Assembly: GCA_965242685.1 (NCBI GenBank)
Contig: OZ251487.1
Coordinates: forward strand, 1,426,001-1,490,000
DNA from: G965215055 sp965242685
Lineage (GTDB): Bacteria; Pseudomonadota; Gammaproteobacteria; UBA4575
Length of the DNA stretch: 64,000 nt
Reading direction: 5' to 3'
Program-made: the position numbers and the translations under genes
The notes under the pieces: generated by a model
Database searches by the model: none
What the model saw: only the letters and a program-made list of their open reading frames with translations
What the model was told of the DNA's origin: nothing
Shown: positions 1-7,159 of the stretch, in pieces
Layout: the number at the start of each line of letters is the position of its first letter
Position numbering within the stretch: the stretch's first letter is position 1

Positions 1-226
1 CCCAATCACTCTTAAAACCTCAACCCCCACCTTCCTCAAACATCTCCACCCCCCGCCTTTCTTGCGGTCTTGACCCGTGCTGCCGCGACAGACAGAAATT
101 GAACTTGCAGTAAATTGCCGTTATCCTGCAACGGCTTCAAAAAAATGGATATGCTGCCCGGGGATTCGTACACCGGGCAAGGTGAGTTTTTGGAAGACAT
201 GGATATGGAACGGACGAAGGACCGAA
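1..226. other. Left-edge region before cas1; possible remnant of upstream gene
   Basis: In a type II-B locus cas9 is expected immediately upstream of cas1, but no long reading frame enters from the left edge. Stops occur at 71-73, 100-102 and 111-113 in the three forward frames. A 34-codon frame at 145-249 (MDMLPGDSY at its start, acidic) has coding-like composition and overlaps the start of cas1. It could be the tail of an upstream protein behind a broken frame, or chance. The cytosine-rich stretch at 24-60 does not look coding. I cannot tell whether cas9 is intact beyond the edge. Confidence 0.3.
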
Positions 227-1183
227 ATGAAGCACCTCGTTATCGGTGATTATGGGGCTTTTCTGGGGCTGAACAGTCATCGCCTGGCAGTCAAACAGGA
301 TGGCGAAGTCAGGCATTATCCGCTCAACCGCCTCTGTACCGTATCCGTCGCCAAACGCGGCGTCAGCGTCTCCAGCGATCTGATCGAGGCCTTCAGTCAT
401 CGCGGAATCAAGCTGTTTTTCCTGGATTTTCGCGGCGTCGCGCACTCGGCAATTCTGGGCCAATCGCAACACGGCGTAGTAGCGGTACGCACGGCACAAA
501 TGGCATTTTGTCAGCGAGATCCCTTGCCGCTATCCAAAAAGATCGTGATCGGCAAGATCAAAAATCAGCGCGCCGTATTAAATCACCTGGGCAAATATCA
601 TCGACATCCCGCATTGCGTACCGCCGCCGAAGAGCTGCTGTCGAACGCGGATAAGGCGGCAAGGGCGCGAGACGTGGAAACCTTGCTGGGTTTTGAGGGC
701 GCCAGTGCCAACGCCTACTTTCAAAGCCTGCGCGAGGCCCGGCTATTTTCCTCCTCGTTCCAAAGACGCGAGGGCCGCGGCAGCCGCGAGATCAACAACG
801 CCATGCTCAACCTGGGATATGCGGTACTGAGCAGCTACATCCTTAACGCCATCGTCAACGCCGGTTTAGAGCCTTATCTCGGCATCCTGCACGGAAGACG
901 GCCGGGAAAGATGGCGCTGGTGCTTGACATAATGGAAGAATACCGCGCCTGGGTGGTGGATCGCGCCGTAGTGAAATTGCGCACCCGTAGCGAAGGCCGG
1001 GAAATCCTGGATATTGACCTGCGAAAAGCACTGATCGCCGAAGTGCAGCGCACCTGCGCCAGAAAATACCTCTACCGAAGGAAAAAACACAAGCTGGAAC
1101 ACATCATGCAAAGACAGATTTATCGGCTGTGCGGACATTTCCACGGCGAAAAAACCTACCGGCCTTACCTGTTCAAGTGGTGA
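227..1183 (+). CDS. cas1: CRISPR-associated endonuclease Cas1 (type II-B)
   Basis: Cas1 is the integrase subunit of the Cas1-Cas2 complex that inserts new spacers. The 318-residue product shows the family signature: an acidic site in GFEGASANAYF, then the histidine and acidic residues in LGILHGRRPGKMALVLD followed by IMEEYRAWVVDR. The ATG at 227 is chosen because the protein then opens MKHLVIGDYGAFLG, the usual Cas1 beginning. An in-frame GTG at 77 would add 50 residues without family character. cas2 follows after 13 bases and cas4 overlaps cas2, so the three form one operon. The order cas1-cas2-cas4 is that of type II-B loci. Confidence 0.95.
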   Translation: MKHLVIGDYGAFLGLNSHRLAVKQDGEVRHYPLNRLCTVSVAKRGVSVSSDLIEAFSHRGIKLFFLDFRGVAHSAILGQSQHGVVAVRTAQMAFCQRDPLPLSKKIVIGKIKNQRAVLNHLGKYHRHPALRTAAEELLSNADKAARARDVETLLGFEGASANAYFQSLREARLFSSSFQRREGRGSREINNAMLNLGYAVLSSYILNAIVNAGLEPYLGILHGRRPGKMALVLDIMEEYRAWVVDRAVVKLRTRSEGREILDIDLRKALIAEVQRTCARKYLYRRKKHKLEHIMQRQIYRLCGHFHGEKTYRPYLFKW

Positions 1184-1196
1184 TGGGGTACGAGGT

Positions 1197-1496
1197 ATGA
1201 GCTATCCCCTGCGTCAGGAATACCTGATCAGCTACGACGTGGAAGACAACAAAATCCGCACACGTGTTTTCAAAGAGCTGGGCAAATACGGACTGAAGCC
1301 GGTGCAAAAATCCGTGTTTTGGGGCTATTTGACCATGGCCGAGATCAAGGCCATCAAACGCTATCTAAACGAAAAACTGGAAAAAGACGACAAGGCCTTT
1401 GTCACGCATACCAACTTTAACGGCCGCGGACAAAGCTACTTTTTCGGCCATGAAAAAACAGACTTCAGTGACTGGGATGAAGCCGGATTCATATAG
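1197..1496 (+). CDS. cas2: CRISPR-associated protein Cas2
   Basis: Small 99-residue Cas2, the structural partner of Cas1 in spacer acquisition. It begins MSYPLRQEYLISYDVEDNK, with the ferredoxin-like first strand ending in the conserved YDV aspartate, then RTRVFKELGKYG and KSVFWGYLT, as in other Cas2 proteins. Its 3' end overlaps the start of cas4, which suggests translational coupling. Nothing is missing from the fold. Length is normal for the family. Confidence 0.95.
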   Translation: MSYPLRQEYLISYDVEDNKIRTRVFKELGKYGLKPVQKSVFWGYLTMAEIKAIKRYLNEKLEKDDKAFVTHTNFNGRGQSYFFGHEKTDFSDWDEAGFI

Positions 1497-2061
1497 CGTG
1501 CCGGTGAATCTGATTCGCCAATGGTGTTACTGCCCGCGAGTCGTCTACTACCTGGAGCTGATGGAAGTTGCGGTTCAGCGCCCGACGTGGGTCAAACAGG
1601 GAGAAGACTTTCACCGGCGCGAGGAAAAACTGTGGCAACGGCGCAATCTATCCAGGTTCAACCTGGCATCCGGAAAAACGCACCACAACCTTGCCATGCG
1701 AGATACGGGGCTTGGCCTTCACGGTATCGTCGACATGGCCATTGAAACCGACGAGGCGGTGTACGCAGTTGAATTTAAATTGTCGCCAAACAGCAAAAAA
1801 CGCGGCGACGTGTTGCAGTTATCGGCATACGCCATGTTGCTGGAACGACATTTCTCCAAACCGGGCACGGTCGGTTTTCTGGCCGGCGGCGGCAAGGTGC
1901 TACACGAAGTCACAATCGACCGGGAAAAGCGTCGGGGCGTGTTGGCAATCGCGGATGACATCAGACAAATGCTAGAGAGAGGCACAAAACCCGATTCCAG
2001 TGCCGCCGTGGCCCAATGTTGCACCTGTGAATACGTCAATTTTTGCAATGATCGCCTGTGA
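1450..2061 (+). CDS. cas4: CRISPR-associated exonuclease Cas4
   Basis: Cas4 is a RecB-like nuclease with an iron-sulfur cluster that trims and selects prespacers. Visible are the first cysteine in IRQWCYCPRVVYYL, the nuclease aspartate in GLHGIVDMAIE, the VEFKLS motif with its catalytic Glu and Lys, the QLSAYAMLLE helix, and the C-terminal cysteine cluster CCTCEYVNFC. The frame extends upstream to 1399, but ATG 1450 (or 1477) gives a normal N-terminus. Either start overlaps the 3' end of cas2. Cas4 as the last gene of the operon, next to a tracrRNA, is diagnostic of type II-B rather than types I or V. Confidence 0.93.
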   Translation: MKKQTSVTGMKPDSYSVPVNLIRQWCYCPRVVYYLELMEVAVQRPTWVKQGEDFHRREEKLWQRRNLSRFNLASGKTHHNLAMRDTGLGLHGIVDMAIETDEAVYAVEFKLSPNSKKRGDVLQLSAYAMLLERHFSKPGTVGFLAGGGKVLHEVTIDREKRRGVLAIADDIRQMLERGTKPDSSAAVAQCCTCEYVNFCNDRL

Positions 2062-2071
2062 TGGAACAAAC

Positions 2072-2100
2072 AAAAAAGCCACCCGTAAAGAGTGGCTTTT
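2072..2100. terminator. Bidirectional terminator between cas4 and tracrRNA
   Basis: An inverted repeat reads AAAAAAGCCACCC on one arm and AGTGGCTTTT on the other, with a TAAAG-type loop. A run of T follows on both strands. It sits just after the cas4 stop on the plus strand and exactly where the minus-strand tracrRNA should end, so it probably serves both. Confidence 0.75.
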
Positions 2101-2218
2101 GCCCCTTGTCAAGCAAGGGCAGACGTGCACAATGCAGAGGTCCGTTCAGAATACTTTCATATGATTACAGTGCATCAGTAATCGGTTATACTCGTTGCAT
2201 CAGCTTATCATGGTCGGT
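2072..2218 (-). ncRNA. tracrRNA of the type II-B system
   Basis: Read on the minus strand, 2148-2135 gives TGAACGGACCTCTG and 2170-2161 gives CTGTAATCAT. As I remember it, the F. novicida tracrRNA body has the same elements in the same order, followed by CACGTCTG, also present here. The anti-repeat lies at 2195-2184 (ACGAGTATAACC) and extends through GATTAC. It pairs with the crRNA-sense repeat, so crRNAs must come from the minus strand of the array. A GC-rich hairpin at 2101-2120 and the terminator at 2072-2100 close the RNA. A TATATT box on the minus strand (plus 2225-2230) suggests a start near 2218; that is inferred. Confidence 0.9.
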
Positions 2219-2260
2219 TCGCAAAATATAGCACCCTTCCGGCAAGCTGACCGTTTGCGA
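2219..2260. promoter_or_regulatory. Inverted repeat upstream of tracrRNA
   Basis: TTCGCAAA at 2219-2226 is repeated in inverted form as TTTGCGAA at 2253-2260, enclosing the TATATT box proposed for tracrRNA. It could be an operator or an RNA stem. In F. novicida a second small RNA (scaRNA) is encoded between tracrRNA and array, but I see no clear scaRNA homologue in 2219-2319. Confidence 0.35.
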
Positions 2261-2319
2261 AAAAAACAACCCTTCGGTCGCTTGCAACCCCCTTTCAAAT
2301 AAAGACTTTTCAAGGGGGG

Positions 2320-3499
2320 GTATCACGAGTATAACCAATCACCCAGCAACTGAAACCAAAAGAAGGGGTAAACTTCCGAAATCAGTATCACGAGTATAAC
2401 CAATCACCCAGCAACTGAAACTGGCGCACGGCATAATCCCGCGAGGTCTCCAAGCCCGTATCACGAGTATAACCAATCACCCAGCAACTGAAACGAACCT
2501 GAGCACGCGTCTGCATCTGAGCAATACGGTATCACGAGTATAACCAATCACCCAGCAACTGAAACACCGCGAGGCTTCGCGTGAATACCAACAGTCGACC
2601 GGTATCACGAGTATAACCAATCACCCAGCAACTGAAACACCTCAATAATGGCACGCTCGAACTCAGCCCTAAGTATCACGAGTATAACCAATCACCCAGC
2701 AACTGAAACCGTACAAAACGCCCAGGAATGATCGTGGTGTTCTCGTATCACGAGTATAACCAATCACCCAGCAACTGAAACGAAAGCTTTTGTGTAGTTA
2801 CTACTATTACTATCTGTATCACGAGTATAACCAATCACCCAGCAACTGAAACCCAAGAGCACGATCCATCGACCGACCGATATATGAAGTATCACGAGTA
2901 TAACCAATCACCCAGCAACTGAAACCTGTTCGTGCTCAGTTGAACCGCTGGCTTGGTGTATCACGAGTATAACCAATCACCCAGCAACTGAAACACAAGT
3001 TCACGACACATATCAGGTACAGAACCATGTATCACGAGTATAACCAATCACCCAGCAACTGAAACCTTGATACAGTCCAATCGTATTATCTGTTCCCAGA
3101 AGTATCACGAGTATAACCAATCACCCAGCAACTGAAACACGACTACACCGTTTGCAAGGGCTATCAAAGCTGGAAGGGGTATCACGAGTATAACCAATCA
3201 CCCAGCAACTGAAACCCGGCAACCTGCTGCTTGACGATATGCGTCAATAGTATCACGAGTATAACCAATCACCCAGCAACTGAAACTCGGTCAGGATCAC
3301 GCGCAAAGAAAGAATCGCGGTATCACGAGTATAACCAATCACCCAGCAACTGAAACAAGCGACGCCAAACCCATGGGAATCGGCTCGGCAAAGTATCACG
3401 AGTATAACCAATCACCCAGCAACTGAAACTTTAAAGTTGGCGCTACTGCTGCGGCTCTTGCTGTATCACGAGTATAACCAATCACCCAGCAACTGAAAC
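2320..3499 (-). CRISPR. Type II-B CRISPR array, 17 repeats and 16 spacers
   Basis: Seventeen identical 37-nt repeats start at 2320, 2385, 2458, 2529, 2602, 2673, 2745, 2816, 2889, 2958, 3029, 3102, 3179, 3250, 3320, 3393 and 3463. On the plus strand each begins GTATCACGAGTATAACC and ends CAGCAACTGAAAC, an ending shared with the F. novicida II-B repeat as I remember it. Spacers are 28-40 nt, mostly 33-36; the leftmost is shortest (28) and the twelfth longest (40). The anti-repeat orientation implies minus-strand transcription, with the leader at the right end. No terminal repeat is degenerate, so the older end cannot be told from repeat decay. Confidence 0.97.
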
Positions 3500-3600
3500 C
3501 GACTGACACCATCCTGGTAAGACCATTGAATATAGGTTACAAAACTTAGATTTTATGATAGTGTTGGGCGTGTGGTTATGGGGGCGGTATACCTGTGATT
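3500..3600 (-). promoter_or_regulatory. Probable array leader
   Basis: This AT-rich stretch flanks the end of the array from which crRNA transcription should begin. On the minus strand a TATATT box (plus 3530-3535) lies about 30 bases before the first transcribed repeat. Its -35 region is weak. The assignment rests on the crRNA orientation deduced from the tracrRNA. Confidence 0.4.
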
Positions 3601-3615
3601 TAGAGAGGAAGCAAA

Positions 3616-3906
3616 ATGAATTACCTATTGGCAATATGGATAGAATACAACATATCAATAACGGTTGTTATGTCTGTTGCCTTACTCAGTTTGTGGATTA
3701 AAGTGTGGTTTGTTCGTATAAGGGGGAGACTTGATGTAAACGCCCAGGCTATTGCTGACACCAACAAAGCATTAGCCAAGCATGAGGTACACTGTAAGGA
3801 ATGGCGAGACAACCAACAAAAAAACCATGACAAGCTGGAAAGCAAGATTGATAAACTAAACGATAAGATAACTGAAGCACTTGCCAGGCTGGAAGCGAAC
3901 CACTAG
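3616..3906 (+). CDS. Small membrane-anchored coiled-coil protein, unknown function
   Basis: A 96-residue protein preceded by a good ribosome site (GAGAGGAAG, 6 bases before the ATG). Residues 5-35 form one hydrophobic membrane span (ISITVVMSVALLSLWIKVWF). The rest is polar and heptad-like (KLESKIDKLNDKITEALARLE), consistent with a cytoplasmic coiled coil. The architecture resembles small phage holin-associated or hemolysin-XhlA-like proteins, but I do not recognise the family. It lies between the CRISPR leader and a poly-C tract and has no evident operon partner. Confidence 0.6.
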   Translation: MNYLLAIWIEYNISITVVMSVALLSLWIKVWFVRIRGRLDVNAQAIADTNKALAKHEVHCKEWRDNQQKNHDKLESKIDKLNDKITEALARLEANH

Positions 3907-3932
3907 CACAATTTGCGCAAAATCCAATAGAA

Positions 3933-3950
3933 CCCCCCCCCCCCCCCCCC
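3933..3950. repeat. Homopolymer of 18 cytosines
   Basis: An uninterrupted run of 18 C lies between the convergent ends of the coiled-coil gene and the nuclease gene. Such tracts are slippage-prone. This one is outside both coding frames, so it would not switch either protein on or off, and its exact length may be unreliable in an assembly. Confidence 0.9.
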
Positions 3951-4020
3951 GGAGCAAGCAGCGGTACCAATCCGATCTTTTACGTGTAAGCCGATGATTT
4001 TCCAGTAACCGAACTCTACA

Positions 4021-4506
4021 CTATCTATGTCGCCAGGCCCTCGGATCGTAGGCCTCGGTATCGCCCCACATCCCGCGCCTTGATTGGCGCGCCTCGCGCT
4101 CAAGGTGTTTGTAACGGTTGCCGTAGGCGGCAATGGCGTAGCCGTTGCGCACCAGCCAGGCGCCGACGTCTTCGCCTTGGTGGGTGACGGTGCCGATAAT
4201 GCGGTCATACTTGTCGTAGCCTTCAAAGGTAACCTGAACTTTCTTACCGCCGATCTTCTTGATCATGGCGCTTTTGATATATTCTCCCTGCGGATACCAA
4301 TACCCGCCCCGGTTTCTTGCGGGCTGATCCAGTTCGGGCGCGTCAAGGCCGCCGAGCCGTATCGCCTTACCGCCAACCCTGATGGTATCGCCGTCAACCA
4401 CGTAGGCCTTGCCGGTGAAAGTACCTCTTCCCTTTCCCCCGAATAGGCCTCTGAAAAGGAAAAGTACCAGTACGACAAAAAAGCCTATAACAAACAAGTA
4501 TTCCAT
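4021..4506 (-). CDS. Membrane-anchored staphylococcal-nuclease-like (thermonuclease) protein
   Basis: A 161-residue protein with an N-terminal membrane span (YLFVIGFFVVLVLFLFRGLF) followed by an SNase fold. Family motifs are VVDGDTIRV, IRLGGLDAPELDQPA (catalytic Arg and calcium-binding acidic residues), YDKYDRIIGTV (second catalytic Arg) and LVRNGYAIA. It probably cleaves nucleic acid at the periplasmic face of the membrane. The gene is last in a minus-strand row beginning with topA, 63 bases after the TRAP binding protein. It is not an obvious part of the CRISPR locus. Confidence 0.85.
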   Translation of the reverse strand: MEYLFVIGFFVVLVLFLFRGLFGGKGRGTFTGKAYVVDGDTIRVGGKAIRLGGLDAPELDQPARNRGGYWYPQGEYIKSAMIKKIGGKKVQVTFEGYDKYDRIIGTVTHQGEDVGAWLVRNGYAIAAYGNRYKHLEREARQSRRGMWGDTEAYDPRAWRHR

Positions 4507-4569
4507 GATGAATTTCGGGTTGGATACAGTGAGCCTAAACGCGCCTTCGGAAATTCTCCATGCTCCCGT

Positions 4570-5613
4570 TCAAGCGCAACGATAAGGGGGGCCGGCCTTG
4601 TCCATAGTGGCGTTATAGTCGCGCAGGATCTGTACCACCCGCGCATTACGCGCACTCTCGGCGGCGATCTCCTCCCAGAATTTTCGCGCTTCGGCCTCAA
4701 CCTTTGCCCACTCCATCGCGGGGATGGTAGTGAGCTTGAGCTTGGTTCCGGTTACCCGCAGCTTGGCCTCGCCGCCCCAGTACCAATGCTGACGGTAGTA
4801 GTGCGAGCTGTCCATACAGAGCCTAAACAGCTCTTTCAGGCGGTCGGGCAGCGCGTTCCACTTTTCGGAGTTGGCGAAGTACGAGCCGCACCAGGCCCCC
4901 GAAATATTATTGGTGAGGAAATAGTCGGTCACGTCCGCCCAGCCTACCGTGTAGTCTTCGGTGATACCCGACCAGGCCACCCCGTCAAGTTCTCCGGTTT
5001 GCAGTGCGGCCTTGGCTTCTTCCCAATGCAGGGTCACGGGCACCACGCCGAAACGCGACAGAAAACGCCCCGCCGTCGGGAACGTGAACAGGCGCAGCCC
5101 CTTTAAGTCTTCAAGCCCGCGGATCGGTTTTACGGTATTGAAGTGGCACGGGTCCCAGGCGCCGGCGCCCAACCAGGTGACGCCCTCTATTTCGCCATAG
5201 GCCTCCGCCCAGATCTTATCCAGCCCCCACTGGTGGAACAGCACCGGCACGTCGAGGCTATAGCGGCAGGCAAACGGGAAGTAGCCGCCGAATACCGAGA
5301 TGTCGACCGGTGCCGCGATGGAGTCGTCGTCGGATTGTACCGCGTCAACGGCGCCGGTTTGCACGGCGCGGAACAGCTCCTCGGTAGGCGCCAGTTGATC
5401 GGCAAAATACAGCGCAATCTCCATCTCGCCGTTCGCCACTTGGTTGAACGATTCGATGGATGGCTTGATGACGTGTTCGGCCAGACCCGGCCCGGCGTAG
5501 GTTTGCAGCCGCCATCTTATCTTTGTCTTGGGTTGTGTATGGACGGCCGGCGCCGCCAGGGTCGCGACGCCGATCACGCCCGCCTTTTTCAGAAAATTTC
5601 GTCTGCCTGTCAC
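4570..5613 (-). CDS. TRAP transporter solute-binding protein, DctP family, Tat-exported
   Basis: A periplasmic binding protein of a TRAP uptake system, 347 residues. The start is GTG 5613, preceded by a perfect AGGAGG six bases upstream; an upstream in-frame ATG lies inside hemF and lacks a ribosome site. The N-terminus TGRRNFLKKAGVIGVATLAA is a twin-arginine signal, fitting the tatABC genes in this window. Family features include AEHVIKPSIESFNQ near the start, LKGLRLFTFPTAG and QTGELDGVAWSG in the hinge region. The membrane subunits DctQ and DctM are not adjacent. The ligand cannot be read from sequence; related proteins bind carboxylates. Confidence 0.85.
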   Translation of the reverse strand: MTGRRNFLKKAGVIGVATLAAPAVHTQPKTKIRWRLQTYAGPGLAEHVIKPSIESFNQVANGEMEIALYFADQLAPTEELFRAVQTGAVDAVQSDDDSIAAPVDISVFGGYFPFACRYSLDVPVLFHQWGLDKIWAEAYGEIEGVTWLGAGAWDPCHFNTVKPIRGLEDLKGLRLFTFPTAGRFLSRFGVVPVTLHWEEAKAALQTGELDGVAWSGITEDYTVGWADVTDYFLTNNISGAWCGSYFANSEKWNALPDRLKELFRLCMDSSHYYRQHWYWGGEAKLRVTGTKLKLTTIPAMEWAKVEAEARKFWEEIAAESARNARVVQILRDYNATMDKAGPPYRCA

Positions 5614-5624
5614 GGTTTGCCTCC

Positions 5625-6539
5625 TTATTTTAGTGCCAGCCAATCACGCGCCGGTAGGTATTCCGTATAGAGCTTCTCCTCGGGGCTTCCCGCTTCGGGC
5701 CGCCAGTCGTATCGCCAGTGCACCCGCGGCGGCAACGACATCAGGATCGATTCGGTGCGCCCGCCCGATTGGAGGCCGAACAGCGTGCCGCGGTCGTAGA
5801 TAAGGTTAAACTCGACATAGCGCCCGCGGCGATAGCATTGAAAGTCGCGTTCACGTTCCCCGAAGGCGTGCCCCTTGCGGCGTTCCACGATGGGCAAATA
5901 GGCCCGTAGAAAATGGTCGCCGACACTCTTGAGCAGTTTGAAACTCGATGCAAAGCCGCCAACGTTGTAGTCGTCAAAGAACAGCCCGCCGATGCCGCGC
6001 GCCTCGTTGCGGTGCCTGATGAAAAAGTATTCGTCACACCAGCGTTTGAGCTTCGCATACAGGCCCTTGTCAACGGCGTCGCAGGCGCGTTTGGCGGTTT
6101 CGTGCCAGAATATCGCGTCTTCCCCGAACCCGTAATACGGCGTCAGATCGAAGCCGCCACCGAACCACCACACCGCCGGCGCATCCTGCTTTTCGGCGAT
6201 GAAAAAACGCACGTTGCAATGTGCCGTCGGCACGTAGGGATTGAGAGGATGGGTGATGACGGACACGCCGGTCGCCTGAAAGCGGTGGTCGGCCAACTGC
6301 CGATGTTGAGAGGCCGCCGAGGGCGGCAGCCGGTTGCCGTGTATGTGGGAGAAGCCGACCCCGGCGCGTTCAAACACCGCGCCGTCCTCAAGGATGCGGG
6401 TCTTGCCGCCGCCGCCGTCGGCGCGCTGCCAGCTATCCTCGCGAAACGTTGCCCTGCCGTCGGTCTTTTCCAGCCCCTCGCAAATGCGATCTTGCAAGGA
6501 ATGCAGGTAGTCCAATACGTTGTCGATGTTCGGCGGCAT
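5625..6539 (-). CDS. hemF: Oxygen-dependent coproporphyrinogen III oxidase
   Basis: HemF converts coproporphyrinogen III to protoporphyrinogen IX in heme synthesis, using oxygen. The 304-residue sequence carries the family blocks GVGFSHIHGN, VSVITHPLNPYVPTAHCNVR, WWFGGGFDLTPYYGF, GIGGLFFDDYN and YVEFNLIYDRGTLFGLQSGGR, so it is complete. It lies between tsaC (13 bases upstream) and the TRAP protein (11 bases downstream), a likely transcription unit. Presence of the aerobic enzyme indicates an oxygen-using organism. Confidence 0.97.
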   Translation of the reverse strand: MPPNIDNVLDYLHSLQDRICEGLEKTDGRATFREDSWQRADGGGGKTRILEDGAVFERAGVGFSHIHGNRLPPSAASQHRQLADHRFQATGVSVITHPLNPYVPTAHCNVRFFIAEKQDAPAVWWFGGGFDLTPYYGFGEDAIFWHETAKRACDAVDKGLYAKLKRWCDEYFFIRHRNEARGIGGLFFDDYNVGGFASSFKLLKSVGDHFLRAYLPIVERRKGHAFGERERDFQCYRRGRYVEFNLIYDRGTLFGLQSGGRTESILMSLPPRVHWRYDWRPEAGSPEEKLYTEYLPARDWLALK

Positions 6540-6552
6540 GTTTATCCGGGGG

Positions 6553-7140
6553 CTAACGCAACACTTCCCCGCTGATCAGGTCGCGGATTTCGCTGGGTAT
6601 GCCGCTCCCGGGCGGTCCCGTGATCACATAGTCCAGGTACGGGCCGAACCAGCTTCTTAGTTGTCCTCGGGAGGTGGAGACGGGATAGCCTGAGAAATTT
6701 GCGCTGGTAGAGATGATGGCGCCGTTTGATCGGCATAGCTCGTCGGTGACGGGGTGACGGGTAAGGCGTATGGCGATACGGTCATGTTCTCCCCTAATCC
6801 AGTCGGGCGTCGAGGGTTTTGCGGGCAACAGCCAGGTGATCGATTTTTCGCTGGCGGCGGATGCCATCGTTGTGGTTTGTGACGTTGACAGCGGTTGTGA
6901 AAAGGTTTGCGCAACGTCCAAGTCGGCCGCCAGCACAATAAGCCCTTTCTCCACCCCGCGGCACTTGAGCCACAAGACGCGCTCCACGGCGGCGCGATGA
7001 TGCGGGTCACAGCCCAATCCCAGCACCGTGTCTGTGGAACAGGCGATCACGCCGCCCTGTCGAATGATCGCGGCGGCCTGATGGAGCTGCCTGATGGATC
7101 GGCCTGATGGATCGCCTGATAGATCGAGGTCTTGCGACAC
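6553..7140 (-). CDS. tsaC: Threonylcarbamoyl-AMP synthase TsaC (YrdC/Sua5 family)
   Basis: TsaC makes threonylcarbamoyl-AMP for the t6A37 tRNA modification. Of 195 residues, the recognisable blocks are GGVIACSTDTVLGLGCDP, the lysine-containing LKCRGVEKGLIVLAADL, SITWLLPAKPSTPDWIRG, AIRLTRHPVTDELC, and the nucleotide site AIISTSANFSGYP. It ends PSEIRDLISGEVLR as usual. The start appears to be GTG 7140, in the 19-base gap after topA. The first residues contain short tandem repeats of a GATCCATCAGGC-like unit (7081-7135), so the exact start is uncertain. Confidence 0.92.
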   Translation of the reverse strand: MSQDLDLSGDPSGRSIRQLHQAAAIIRQGGVIACSTDTVLGLGCDPHHRAAVERVLWLKCRGVEKGLIVLAADLDVAQTFSQPLSTSQTTTMASAASEKSITWLLPAKPSTPDWIRGEHDRIAIRLTRHPVTDELCRSNGAIISTSANFSGYPVSTSRGQLRSWFGPYLDYVITGPPGSGIPSEIRDLISGEVLR

Positions 7141-7159
7141 GCGACGGGCAAGGTGGCCT

